Assembly (NCBI GenBank): GCA_010093685.1
Contig: MU006231.1
Location: forward strand, 1,141,240 to 1,205,239
Direction of reading: 5' to 3'
DNA: 64,000 nt
From: Ophiobolus disseminans
Lineage: Eukaryota; Ascomycota; Dothideomycetes; Pleosporales; Phaeosphaeriaceae
The notes below the pieces were generated by a model. The model made no database searches. It saw only the letters and a list, made by a program, of their open reading frames with translations, and was not told where the DNA came from. Below, in pieces: positions 9,001 to 19,493 of this stretch (its first letter is position 1; the number at the start of each line of letters is the position of its first letter). The position numbers and the translations under genes are program-made.

Positions 9001-10770
9001 GAAAGCCTTATACAAGCCGAGATCAAGTAAGCCTGACTTTGTCTGCACAGGTGTAGACAGCACAGGCTCAATTGTGATCGTGTTTTGGAGGTCATATACA
9101 CTCATTCCAACGTATGGTAGATGCGTGTGATCGTTGATGCTGGATAATTTCATGTTCTTAGCCTTCTCAAGAATTAGACCGAAGAGCAGACGAGAGCCCT
9201 CGAAGAGTCGCATACAGTTCGACCCGACGATACGCAGTGGAACGACGGTCTTGAGTACTTCATACACGCACTGCGCTAACGCAGCACGCTCCGGCGATCG
9301 AGGCGTCTCTCCACGCATGAGAATATAGGCCGCTCGGACAGCAGGTGGAAATCGAGTCAGTAGGTGGATCATGTGTAGAACTGCATCTTGTTGTGCTTCT
9401 TCCATGTTTCCTCCCGAGGTGAGACCTACGAACACGCGCAGCGTTGATAGTAGGTTCGAAATGCCGCGATCGGATTGGCCATTTGGATGCTCCCATGCAT
9501 CTGACCTCTTGAAGATACCCGCTTTGCCTTGGGCTATCTCCGTTTGAACGTTCATCCATCGCTGCACAGCGAAGATATTGAGCACGCCGTCAATCGCGCA
9601 TTCTTCCAGTCCTGCATTTGCAAGAGTGACGCCAGCGTTATGTGCTGTGAGCTCAATAGGGCACTCCAGCGTGTGAATGTCAACGATAAGATCACGACCC
9701 TGAGATGGTGCCCTCATGTTGCCTACGCCGTGAGTACGTCGAGGAGTATGTCGGTCTTGCGAGCAGATAGCCAAGACAGGAGCCTTGAGGTATCGTGTAC
9801 TGCCAGGCATCTGTGTAGCTTCTTTCACCCCGCCAATGATGGTGAGCACTTTGTTCGGTTGCGCAAGGTACTTTGTCGCTGTCTCTTGCAGGGCACTCCG
9901 TGTGAGCTCAACTAAGGGTATAGCTACCACATTGTTGTGGCCGTGAACAAGGATGACGGTGCGTGACGCTTCGTAATCTCCAGCACCGCGCTCGTTAAGC
10001 GCAGCATTTTCGTCAATCTGTCGTGCGATTTTGCAGTTGCATTCGAGCTCGGGGCAGGTACCGTCATCGGCAGGAAATCCAAGATGTATTTGAACCCGCG
10101 ATTTCAGCTCCTTCAGAGTGCAACTAAGCGGAATATCTCACGTGTGTGATGTGGAAGGAGAATGAAGGACTGAGTTGATTGTATAGCTATGAACGAGGGA
10201 AGCTATATATATGTGCAGAATGAGAGAGCGTAGGGATAACCCTGCTAGCGTGCAACAGAATAACATCTCGCAATGGACGAATGGCGTCAATGTCGCATGA
10301 TCGAGCAAGCTCCGAGCTGATGACATGAATCTTGAGCGAAGCTATGCTCACCGCGGTTGACCCTGTTGGTTTTGATGTTGACTGGACGACCTTCTGGATC
10401 TACAATGAGGTCAGTCGCTATGAAGGGATGCAATGTATGCTTGTTCAGGCCGGTGGGGCAATTTGACAAAGTTGCGGCTCAGCTATGGCAAGCTAGGCTT
10501 GTTGCTCACCTGAAATATCACTACGACTGTCTCCTTCGCTCCGGGGAGAATATCAGAGAGTACGTCCTCCAGATCCAGCTCGGGACCATCTGGTTCCTCT
10601 AGATGTAGTGTGGCGTTAATATTTCCCACCCTGGCATTGAGATCTGGGACGCGTTTCTTGACGGCGTCGACCAAGGCTGAGCAAAGCTGCGATGGTGAAA
10701 GCAGAACGAGCAAGCTGCCCCTCTGCTCTCCAGCAACAAACTTGACGGTGTATCTAGCCTTGCCCGACAT
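5692..10770 (-). CDS. Giant multidomain ubiquitin-system protein: beta-grasp, VWA with inserted U-box, C-terminal UBC (E2); frame apparently broken
   Basis: About 1,600 codons on the minus strand. Exon 1 is 10770-10510 (MSGKARYTVKF...), exon 2 is 10439-10352 and exon 3 opens at 10136; these junctions splice in frame (GTGAGC donors). Domains in order: an N-terminal beta-grasp-like segment; a second such segment around DIPLSCTLKELKSRVQ; a helical region; a VWA start with the metal-site motif ICIDLSQSM (about 8450). Then come a U-box (HISSEIMSDPVTTVDGFTY, SPLTN; about 7740-7880), a ubiquitin-like stretch (LTLYELQEMAFRL), the rest of the VWA fold (HVGLITFG, GDTAIWDSIALAQ, LRIICISDGEDN) and a UBC domain with HPNINRHGRICHSVLD and a catalytic-type Cys at about 5920. 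So E2 and E3 modules share one polypeptide. Three breaks are seen: a one-base shift near 8905-8935, an in-frame TGA at 8379-8381 and a -1 shift near 6060-6110. Short introns with weak sites could be invoked (about 51-55 nt and 38 nt), but none is convincing. It is either a decaying gene or has sequence errors. Confidence 0.7.
7730..7890 (-). other. U-box domain segment inside the VWA domain
   Basis: The minus-strand translation shows the U-box pattern: IPRDLCCHISSEIMSDPV, then DGFTYERKNIERWF, then SPLTNLVLSSLDLRPN. U-boxes are RING-like E3 folds that recruit E2 enzymes without zinc. The segment lies after the first VWA strand (DLSQSM) and before the remainder of the VWA fold, so it is an insertion within that domain rather than a domain at either end. 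Confidence 0.85.
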
Positions 10771-11427
10771 GTTTGCGACTCTCGAGTTGAGGCTCGGGGT
10801 GAGATGGTAGAGAGGAGAGAAAGATAGAGGGGCAGCACGGCTGAGACCTTACACGGCTACCTATGGAAAGTGCGCGGTCACACGTGATCTCGCATGTCAC
10901 TTGTTTGCGAGAAGCTGCATGATTAGTACAAACACCAGGTGATTCAATAATTTGTGACTCAGCCTTACTTAAACCTGGCAATCCTCAGAATCCTTTTTAA
11001 ATGTAATACAGGCTTAAAAGCGTTATGAGTACATACAGGCTTACCACTGAACTCTGGGTAGCGACACACGCAATTTTACAACACCTGGCGCGGAATTGAG
11101 AGCAAGCTAAAGTACGAGCCATTCTAGCTTGAAGGAGTGAGAGTAATAGTGTATCCTATAGCATCTTCGGACGTGTTTGCACCTAGATCTGAAGTCAAGC
11201 TTAACTTCAAAGCGGTCCAACTTCACCGTGAGACCGTGAGATGTGGCGCAGTTCCTAAAGAATGGACGGGCGAATGATACTGAGAACAGCGCACCACGCA
11301 TACGGCGCAGACTGAGCAATAGTGCATGTGCAGCGCAGAATCGCCACGGGATGCTGGCTGTATAAGAGATGAGATTCCCCTACACTCAGGCAAATAAACT
11401 TACATCTCACCCACCCCTCACACCAAT
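10771..11427. other. Divergent promoter region, no gene seen
   Basis: About 660 bp between the minus-strand E2/E3 gene and the plus-strand EthD gene. It should hold both promoters and 5' leaders. A C-rich, pyrimidine-rich run directly before the ATG at 11428 (TCACCCACCCCTCACACCA) looks like a fungal transcription start region. Confidence 0.45.
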
Positions 11428-11972
11428 ATGCCTCCCAAGAAAGAAGTCGTCCTCCGCCTATCCTCCCAACGCTACCTCAAGACTGGCATCTCTGAAGCCG
11501 ACTTCCACGAGTACGGCAGCAAAGTGCACGCTCCCCGAGCCGCCGAGATCCAGGCCAGCCATGGGGCTTTGAGGGTATCCCAGGTATACTGCCACTACTT
11601 TAAACTGTTTACAGCGGCCTCATCTGCCGACAGGTCTACACTCCCTCCATCTGCCGCGATCTCTTCAGAGACAAGATTCCATGGGCGGTCCGCCCCGGCT
11701 GGAACATCGATGATCACGATATGGCAATCAACATCTGGGTCCGCACTACCGATCAGATGCTGGCCATTGTGATGGACCCTGATTTCCAGGCTCTTGTTGC
11801 AGGGGATAATGAGTACATTGACAGCGAGAGGGGAACGATCAGCGCAGGTTGGGAGGACGGGAAAGTTGTGAACGTTGAAGATGGAAATAGTCTGTATCCT
11901 GCTTTTGATGAGTGTGTCAGGGTTGGGAATGCCAGTCAGACCAGTGTGCAGGAGGCGAGTGTTGACTCTTGA
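11428..11972 (+). CDS. EthD-domain small protein
   Basis: Two exons, 11428-11583 and 11634-11972, give 164 aa. The intron is 50 nt (GTATAC...CAG, phase 0). Keeping the codons for Val-Ser-Gln before the donor gives the run HGALRVSQVYTPS, which suits the family; an upstream donor at 11575 is the alternative. The fold signature is a ferredoxin-like alpha/beta dimer: an N-terminal VVLRLSSQRYLKTGISEADF, the middle MAINIWVRTTDQMLAIVMDP and the end GTISAGWEDGKVVNVEDG. Many fungal EthD proteins are dehydratases in polyketide pathways or of unknown role. No polyketide synthase lies nearby, so I infer no pathway. Confidence 0.75.
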
Positions 11973-12239
11973 CCGCGATGTGCATCATGTGGGCAATCTA
12001 GGCAGGTAGCGGAAGACGAAGACAGTGATGCTGTAATGATAGTAAGATACAGTAATGCAAGACACGGTGACAACAGGGGTGATAGCACGGACGCGAAGCA
12101 ATTGCGAGCTTATCGATAAGGAATTGTTGCTCCGTGTCCACTTCACCAACAATGCCACGCCGAACCTCGCATCGCTCTACTAATCTCTCCCTCATAACAT
12201 CCACACACCTTCCCAAGACTCTACCTCCCAATCAAAACC

Positions 12240-12851
12240 ATGGAGTCCCCCGACACATTCACCCTCCTCCCCCTCACCCTCGACCCCAAACTCGAAACCA
12301 TCCTCCCTCCCCAAAACCCCAACAACGCCCTAGCCACCGAACTCGCCGCCCTCAACGCCCTGCACAAAAGCCTGCGCGCCGTCGAAACACCCACCAAAAC
12401 ACCCCCACCCCCCATCCCCGTCAACCCCAAGCGCTCCGCGCAAATCGGCAAGCTCCGCGAGTCCGGCAACGCCTCCTTCCGCAAAGCCGAACACTCTGAT
12501 GCAGTGCGCATGTACAGCCTCGCAATCGACATGGCGCTGACGCGCCCGCCGTGGGAGCCCTCGGGCCTCGTGCGCGAGGAAGTGTCTGGCTTGCTGAGTA
12601 ATCGCGCGCAGGCGCACATGGCGCAGCAGAACTGGGCCGAGGGCGCGGTGGACGCGGAAGCAAGTGTCGAGATGAAGAAAGTTGGGAATGCGAAGGGATG
12701 GTGGCGCAGGGGCAAGTGTCTTGTTGAGATGGGACGGTTGGAGGAGGCGGCGCAGTGGGTGAAGGAGGGGTTGGAGTTTGAGGCGACGGAGAAGGATTTG
12801 GTGGAGTTGAGGGAGGTGATTGAGAAGAGGAAGAGTGCGGGTGGGGTTTAG
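12240..12851 (+). CDS. SEC72: Sec72-like TPR subunit of the ER translocon (Sec62/63 complex)
   Basis: Intronless, 203 aa. Sec72 is a fungal peripheral membrane subunit of the post-translational ER translocation complex and binds Hsp70 tails through TPR repeats. The first 75 residues are a Pro/Thr-rich head (FTLLPLTLDPKLETILPP). Residues about 75-190 hold three TPR-like units: KLRESGNASFRKAEHSDAV, SNRAQAHMAQQNWAEGAVD and GWWRRGKCLVEMGRLEEAA. The size matches fungal Sec72 proteins (about 190-240 aa). The start at 12240 follows a pyrimidine-rich leader and gives MESPDTFTLL. The TPR call is firm; the Sec72 name rests on the DTFTLLPL head and overall length. Confidence 0.8.
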   Translation: MESPDTFTLLPLTLDPKLETILPPQNPNNALATELAALNALHKSLRAVETPTKTPPPPIPVNPKRSAQIGKLRESGNASFRKAEHSDAVRMYSLAIDMALTRPPWEPSGLVREEVSGLLSNRAQAHMAQQNWAEGAVDAEASVEMKKVGNAKGWWRRGKCLVEMGRLEEAAQWVKEGLEFEATEKDLVELREVIEKRKSAGGV

Positions 12852-13511
12852 GAGGTCTCGCTGCTGGAGGAGGGGGGAGTTCATCACTACAGGTTGTGCA
12901 AAGCGTGCTTGGAGGGCGTGTGTGCTTTCTGGAACGACATTGAAGAGGATTGGGACGAGCTTCTACAAGTAGAGGGCTAAGCGGGAACATTGCAAGGTGT
13001 TTGGCGTTAATGGGTAGATCCAAAGAGGTTTATAGGTGGGAAGGTACATGGGTATGCATTTCTATGGTGTATTTCCCCCGAGTTTCTACATCCAATTTTA
13101 CAACTCACTACTACCATACTTGTGGTACGGCTCCATTATCTTTCTAACACGCGAATGCTGTGAAGACTTACAGGACTCTCGTACAAGTGGAAGTTGTTGG
13201 ATGATTAATCCATGTCTAACAGCGGTATCGGACGTCAACCTCTGACTGGAGTACAAAAAGGAGCGAGACCTCGAGACTGAGGGTTACTGGGAGGCGAAAT
13301 GAAGCTCAGATATATGATGAGGGCTGTAAGAACTGGCTGGGACATATGAATTTGGGGATCAACAATATCATCATGTTCAATAGTGTACAATGAGCAAATA
13401 TCGTGCTAATGCTCTCTACGCCCAGAACGACAAACCAAATGGCCTATGCTCTCAGGAGAAAAAATGTCCTCAACCCTCGAACAAGGCGTGGAAGACGAGA
13501 TCATCCAAAAA
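12852..13511. other. Convergent intergenic stretch, no gene seen
   Basis: 660 bp between the 3' ends of SEC72 (plus) and PHO88 (minus). Short open frames occur but none carries a domain or splices to a neighbour. It probably holds both 3' untranslated regions. Confidence 0.45.
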
Positions 13512-14240
13512 TTACTCGTCCTTCACGCCACCACGTCCAGCGCGCTCCGCAGCCTCGATGCTCTTCTTGTCGGTCTTGATCTCGCCGCCGGACATGGCGC
13601 CCATCATACCACCCGCCGCCTTCCACGGTCGCAGCAGATCGCCGGTAGCGGGCTGACCGAGGAGATGAATTTTGACCAGGTTGCCCTCGAAGGCGCCCTT
13701 GAGGGGGATGATGGACTGGATGAGCAGCGGGGGCTTATATCCAAAGTACATGTGCATGACGCCCATCATGCCAACACCCATCAACTGCGCCTTGTATGCC
13801 TCGCGGAGCTTGCCGAGATCGTATGCCTTGACCGTAGTCGCCACGAACTTGGGCTCCTCGCCGGAACCCATCGGGGCGGGCTCGACGTACTTGACGACCG
13901 TCATGTCTGCGCTTGTTAGCATCTTCTTGGTTTGCGGTCGCGATGGACGCACCATTCTTCTTGTTGATCTTCTGCTGGACGTAGAAGTAGATTCCGGCGA
14001 TGATCAAGTTGGAGATGATGTAGAGTGCGCGCACGCCATTGAGCACGTTGGGGTTGTCAAAGGGAACCTTCTTGGAGATTTGCATGAACCCCCTGTAGAA
14101 GACTGGTTAGTGTCCCGTATTCGCCGGCTCTAGGGAGAGGTGAACCTACAAGATGAGAACAAGGTTGGTACTGCGCGCCTCTGTTAGTAACTCATCGTTT
14201 GCCATTGGGACGTGACGTACATCTGCGGGCTGATAGCCAT
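13512..14240 (-). CDS. PHO88: Pho88/Snd3 ER membrane protein
   Basis: Four exons (14240-14221, 14170-14150, 14092-13953, 13906-13512) give 191 aa. Pho88, also called Snd3, is an ER membrane protein first linked to phosphate uptake and later to SRP-independent targeting of membrane proteins. The family head is visible after splicing: MAISPQITNLVLILGFMQIS, then KKVPFDNPNVLNGVRALYI, a membrane segment SNLIIAGIYFYVQQKINKKN and the conserved DMTVVKYVEPA. A second hydrophobic stretch lies around MGVGMMGVMHMYFGYKPPL, and the tail is Lys/Glu-rich. Very short first exons (20 and 21 nt) are typical of filamentous-fungal copies. The third intron has a clear TGCTAAC-type branch sequence. Confidence 0.92.
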
Positions 14241-14686
14241 TGTGAGGGCGGTGTTGATAGCGGACCGTGATGGAAGGAAGTGCGTCTGAGGGATGCCCGC
14301 GGCGTTGAAGCGTTGCGTGCGATGAGCGACTCTTGTGCGCCGGTGAAGTTTGGTGGGAGATAGATTCTTGGCAGGCTATCGAAAGGCCACGATGACAGGG
14401 TCGGGTCTAGCCGCAATCGGCCCCGTAGTTCTACGGCCATCCGCCCCATTCTATGGCCACATTGCACTCTCGCATATCTGAATAGACTTCTTTTTTCTAG
14501 ATTGGGCTTACGGAGTGTGCAAATGCAAGTTGTGATCATAAAACTCGATTTAGTGAGTTTGGGTATCTCGTCGATGCGTGTATAACTATCTATCCCCCAT
14601 ATGTGCAGCGAACGGTTAATTGAAGAAGCCTATGCAAGTACCAACAACGCCTCGCTAAAATCACATAATGCTACGCTCCAGTCCTT
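14241..14686. other. PHO88 promoter and deubiquitinase 3' flank
   Basis: About 450 bp with no supported gene. It contains the PHO88 promoter region (its gene starts at 14240 on the minus strand) and, towards 14686, the 3' flank of the deubiquitinase gene, which is on the same strand. Confidence 0.4.
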
Positions 14687-17427
14687 TCACATCACTGCGC
14701 ACTCCCTATCTGGTCGCTTCTTTTCCTTGTCCTTGCCTTTCTCCACGCTGGCGAAAGGCTCTCTGCTCTTGCTCCTGAGTTGTTCCTTCTTTTCCTTCTT
14801 GCTTTTGCTCTTGCTGCGTGATAGTCCGGCATCCTTCTTCTCCTTGGGCGGACTCTGGATTTGTTGACCATTCTCTGCACTTTGAACTTCGTTAATGACG
14901 ATGACAGGATCCTCTGTGACCGCGTTGTCGATCATGACAAGTTTATCTTTACTGCCACGGCCAGCCAACCTCGACAAAGTCAGTGAGAGCCTGTTCTCAC
15001 CGCTGGGACTGCTTGGTCGACTTCTGTTCCCAGGCCATATGCGTGAGCCACGGCGCGATGCTGATAGGAAGCCCGGCTTCTGATCGTCGGGCGTAGGTGG
15101 TTGAGTTCGGCCCCGGGGCTCGATGTCATCAAATGCGACACTGCTTCGTCGGTTACTAGAAATGCTACTGCGACCTATGGGCTCGTTCATATGGGTCGGC
15201 TCAGACTGCACGTCAGCCGCTGTGACCTTTTCCCATTCTGCGCCAGGTTCAGTATCTGTGGTGGCCGTCGCGGAAGCGAGGGTCTCTTTTGATGGGTCCA
15301 CCGATGGAAAGCCCGAATTTAACCCATCGTAGGCTGGAGGATCACCCCTCAAGGCCAGCTCTTCGTCGATGGGCTGCACTTGGTAAAATAGCAGATAGGG
15401 TGACTCCTCGCGCAAGGCCTTCTTGATGTCTACACCGATTACTCGCGGGGTTGAGAGATCATCAAAGCGCAGCCAGTCACCAGTGTTATGCTCTTCTTCG
15501 GAATGCGAAGTCGCGGGGCGCTCATGTGCGTTGGCGCGGACAAGAGCGATATAGTGCCCAGAGTCAACAGAGACACCGCGGTGACAGACGACCGATTGTA
15601 GCACGAGCTTGAAGTTGCCGAAGAGTGGACCCTCTTCCTTCATCCTTTCATCTGATATGAAATGAGGGAGACCAATCTCCAGAGGTATGTCGATGAAAGT
15701 GTCTAGTCGTTTTGGTGCACCATTGGGAAGCATCGTGTATCGTTTGAGACAGATGCCGAGCACGGGTCGTTTGACAGAGAAGTGCGCCGCTACCTGGGCG
15801 TCGCTCTTGGGAACGTTGTCGGTATACCATGCTACGCCAATGTTAGACTCATGAGCAGATCCGTGGTTGGACACTCACGTATGAGGCTGAAAAATTGCCA
15901 GGCCGGCATGAGAATTTCCTTCCTAAGGAAAGAGCTCGATCTTGGCCGGCCGCCTGTACTGTTGTCCAACATCTCCTGCAAGTGCTTCTTCTCGTCAAAC
16001 TTAGCTGCCACGGCCGAATTTCGTGTGTACCTCTGGCTGAAGATACTATCTGCGCGCCGTCGTCCTTCGAGCTGAGGTCGTGACGGTGTCGAAGGTGATG
16101 CTGATGTATATGTTGTCGGACTTGCGACAGTGGGTGACTCGCAATCCAAGATCTCCACCGACTCCACGTGGATGGTCTCATTCTTCTCCGGATCTCTGTC
16201 GATCCAAGATTCATCGTTAGATTTCATGGATGCTATGGTATTTTGCCGCTGCAGATAGCGCTTAACCTCTATACGATTGTTGAAGTAAGTCTCGAGACAG
16301 TCTTCGAGAGTGGTTACGTGGTCTCCTTCTTGCTCTGGAATTGCCACTTCCAGCAGGCGCTCGTTGACAAACTTGTGGTCGTCCTCCTTGTCTTCCCGGC
16401 CCGTGTGGTATATGTCCATCTTCAGGGTGAGCAGTGGCAGCTCGAGTGCGCCAGTGATGAAAGTGAAAGCTTCCGATGCGTCTTGTTGGCAGACTTCAGC
16501 GGCCTCCTCCCAGCCACACTTGGCTAGAGCGTCTTGCAGATGCTTCGTCTGGAGTTTAATTAGCCTGAGATAGTCTGGTGAATGTCCAGCCTCACAAGTT
16601 CGACTCTAATGAGCTGGCCTGTCCGTAATAAGTTTACCCATAAGCGCAGAACAGCAGCAAGCTTCTTCCTCGGCTCGTCATCGAAATTGTCATACAGCAT
16701 TGCTTCGAAGCTGTCCAGTCGCGCAAACATGGCGAAGAGCAAAGCGTCCAAGTAACAAGTCACCATGTTCCGATTGATGGCCCCTAGCATGCTGACGTTC
16801 GAGTCGTAATCCTTCAACTCGCCCTCGAAGGACTCATTGGCGACTACCAAGAGGTCGTAGGCTTTATCGAGGTCGTCTGGGTACCAGGAGAGGGCATGTT
16901 GCGCGTGCTCTTCTTTCATTCTTGTTATGCCGGCGCCCTGGAGGCGCGAGAGCAACATTTTGACCTAGGACCGGTCAATTCGCATTCGGGCAACAGGCGT
17001 GTGTCTAGCGACGCACCTTCTTTTCGGCATCTTTGTCGGCTGCAGCTGCGGCGTCTTCGTTGGTGAAGATGGTGTAGAGGTCGGGGGAGGCTTGAGACGG
17101 ACGTGACTGCAAGCGCAAATGGTTAGATGTATGGTGTGCGGGATCTTGAGCAATAGTAGTCGAAGGAATCGAGCGACTAGATGTATTTCTCTGGAAGAAT
17201 AGGAAACTGTCCTGAACCGACGCGCGAAGTACAGCTGGCAGCTTGTGATACAAGGCTTCGAGGCTCTGCGAATGCCGGGGAGGGCAATGGCGCGGTTCTC
17301 GAAGCAAGGAACTGAGGGAGGCAGAAGAATGTAGGCATACTTTACTGTTTGACGTCTTGGACGAGCGCTTCTCATGGTGATGTTTGTCGCGACGGCTGAG
17401 GAAGCGTGAGACGCCGGAGCTTTTCAT
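14687..17427 (-). CDS. USP-type deubiquitinase with CYLD-like Cys box and C-terminal CaaX motif
   Basis: Five exons (17427-17341, 17106-17017, 16964-16596, 16548-15879, 15831-14687) sum to 2,361 nt, 786 aa, with all junctions in phase. USP enzymes are cysteine proteases that remove ubiquitin. The Cys box reads NRNMVTCYLDALLFAMFARL (Cys about residue 129). Its CYLDALLF core resembles CYLD's box more than the usual GNTCYMNS. A QQDASEAF segment follows in exon 4, then the fingers region, LGICLKRYTMLPNG, and the His box HRGVSVDSGHYIALVRA with the WLRFDD end of the fold. The last 170 residues are Ser/Arg/Lys-rich and disordered-looking, ending in a basic run and CAVM, a CaaX-type prenylation signal. 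Residues 1-59 are basic (SRFLSRRDKHHHEKRSSK). Membrane tethering is inferred from the tail. The exact USP name is not assignable. Confidence 0.88.
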
Positions 17428-17843
17428 GGTTGCTGTGTGCAGTGGGAGTTAGGGCACCCATGCAGGCGGGGGCGTGTGAGGGGGCCGAGGTGGTGGGAGG
17501 TCTGGTCGCGGGGCAGGCAGTGAGTTGTAGACGGAGGTGGGGTGCGGTACGGTCGGTACGCGAGGCGGTTTGATGGCACCGTCAGCCGCACGAGGCCATG
17601 GCGTGCGCCGCGTGGATTACCGGGGTGAAACCATCATTTGAACAGTGGATGGATTGCTCCAGCGGCAGCTCCAGACCAAGTCACATCGGACGCGCGAACT
17701 GGTGGTGCGGACAAGGTGGAGCGCCCATTGGCTCGCGGGCCTGGCTGGATCCCTGTGCCTGCGCTCGCATTGCCAAGACATCCGAAAAGTGCGTCGTCGC
17801 CGCATAGTCAGTATTGACTATCACGAACACCTAGCCGACAGTC
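17428..17843. other. Divergent promoter of deubiquitinase and MRPL7
   Basis: About 415 bp between two divergent starts, GC-rich for this window (runs such as GGCGGGGGCGTGTGAGGGGG). Open frames in it are short and lack domains. It probably serves as a bidirectional promoter. Confidence 0.5.
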
Positions 17844-18994
17844 ATGGCATTGCGTGAGCTGCCCTTTCGGACGGTTGCTGCACTGGGGAGAGATGTAAGA
17901 CCTGCCGTACGCGTGCTCCACCCACTATGTCGCCGCAATGCCTCGTCCGAAGCAGCGCGCGAAGTGGAATCTGCATCCTCGCTCGAAGTGCCGCCGCCAT
18001 CAGAGGAGCTCGTCAGGGGCTATGACCCGGTTGCGCGGAGCCGGCTGAGGAGACGGGGGAAGAAAGAGCTGCCTCCAAGCAGGTGCGGGTAGTCAATTGC
18101 ACACCGTAGACCCACCAGCTAAGCACCCTCACAGATACCAGTACCGCTCGCCCAAGTACTACCGCGGCCCTCTGCACCCCCACCAGCCGCCGCCCGAGTC
18201 GGATCCCTCGTCGCGTCTCTTCCAGCCCGGCCCCTTTGACCTGCCCCGCCTGGAGCAGACGTACCAGAGCACCATTGCCAGCGACCTCCTCGCCCTCACC
18301 TACCAGCACTACCCGCCCGGCTACCGCGCCCCCAAGAACGAGCAGCGTCTGCGCGAATGGACCGGCGCCTCCCCCTACTACAAGAACCGCCCCCTCAGGG
18401 GCCCGCGAGGCAAGGGCGAGGTCCTGCGCCTGCTCCAAGAGCCGCGCACCTTCCGCAACATACCCCGGATCACGCGCGTTGTGGTGCACTCCATGGTCCC
18501 TGAGGCGCAGGAGAACAGCGCAAATATGCATGTTGCTGGCATGATTCTGCAGGCCATAACCAACGTGCGCGTCGAGTCACACAGGGCCAGGCACAACGTG
18601 GTGGGCTGGGGGTTACGCCAGGGCAGATATGTCTCCGTCACCTCCACCATGGAGCGTGAGGACGCTCAGCACTTCCTCGCCAAGCTCATTGACGTCGTCC
18701 TACCTCGTATAAAAGAATGGAAGGGCGTCCCCGGCTCGTCAGGTGACGGCCATGGCAACATCCACTTTGGTCTCACTCCAGACCAGCTTGCCCTCTTTCC
18801 AGAGATCGAGGTCAACTACGATGCGTAGGTTTGCTGTCCCGAGGCCATGTAGACATGCTAATTCCTCTAGATACCCACCCAAGATGATTCCTGGATGCCA
18901 TATCAGCATCATAACAGATGCAACGAGCAACAAGGACGCGCGCCTGCTCATGCAAGCCATCGGCCTACCCTTTTACGGCAAGCTCAACGACTAG
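17844..18994 (+). CDS. MRPL7: Mitochondrial large-subunit ribosomal protein uL5m (MRPL7)
   Basis: Three exons (17844-18082, 18135-18824, 18871-18994) give 350 aa with phases matching. The product is a component of the 5S-rRNA-binding region of the mitochondrial large ribosomal subunit. The first 30 residues (MALRELPFRTVAALGRD...) are Arg/Ala-rich without acidic clusters, as expected for a mitochondrial presequence. uL5 hallmarks follow: NIPRITRVVVHSMVPEAQEN, GMILQAITNVRVESHRARH, GWGLRQGRYVSVTSTM, and the C-terminal FPEIEVNYDAYPPKMIPGCH with ARLLMQAIGLPFYGKL. The fungal extension between presequence and core (about residues 30-130) is usual for Mrpl7. Confidence 0.93.
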
Positions 18995-19493
18995 ACTATC
19001 ATACCAATGTACAATGTGCACAACACAAAGCCGGATTGTCTGGCGTCCCTCTGACACCCTTTGTTTGCTTGTGATTTCTCCCTTTTTCTTTCTCCAGCTC
19101 AACCCTGTCTTTGTATGTTATTCGACACAAGGCAATTGTCTGATCCAGCGTCGAAGTCATCTCATTTGTACGGTGCATAGCGCCCGTATCAGCCCTTTAC
19201 CCAAACATCGACCTTCGTATTGCATTTCCATATCCCACCTACAGAACTGAACTTGTAGCCTAGCCACTTTTCTTTATGCGCGTAGCGATGTCTCCGATCG
19301 TATTTATTCATCAATCGCCCAAGATTACGAAGAAGCCAGGGAGGGTAAGAAAAAGTCTCTATCCCAAGAATTCCAGCAGACTACACATGCGTTTCTTCAA
19401 GGGGCACTTCCAGTGCACATTCCCTGATAAAACCGTTGACCGTGCCACATCATTAGAGGCGCCTGGTGGATTCCCCAGCAAATCAACGACTAC
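18995..19493. other. Intergenic stretch before the SET gene
   Basis: About 500 bp. An open frame at 19276-19470 reads RLHMRFFKGHFQCTFPDKT and then switches frame just before the SET gene, where a further open stretch (RGAWWIPQQINDY) leads into its ATG. This could be an unrecognised 5' exon of the SET gene, but the only possible intron between them would be about 25 nt, too short. I therefore do not extend the gene. Confidence 0.4.

Noticed and set aside
5692..17427. A ubiquitin gene cluster linking the E2/E3 protein with the deubiquitinase
   Set aside because: EthD, SEC72 and PHO88 lie between them, and fungal housekeeping genes are scattered; no evidence of co-regulation.
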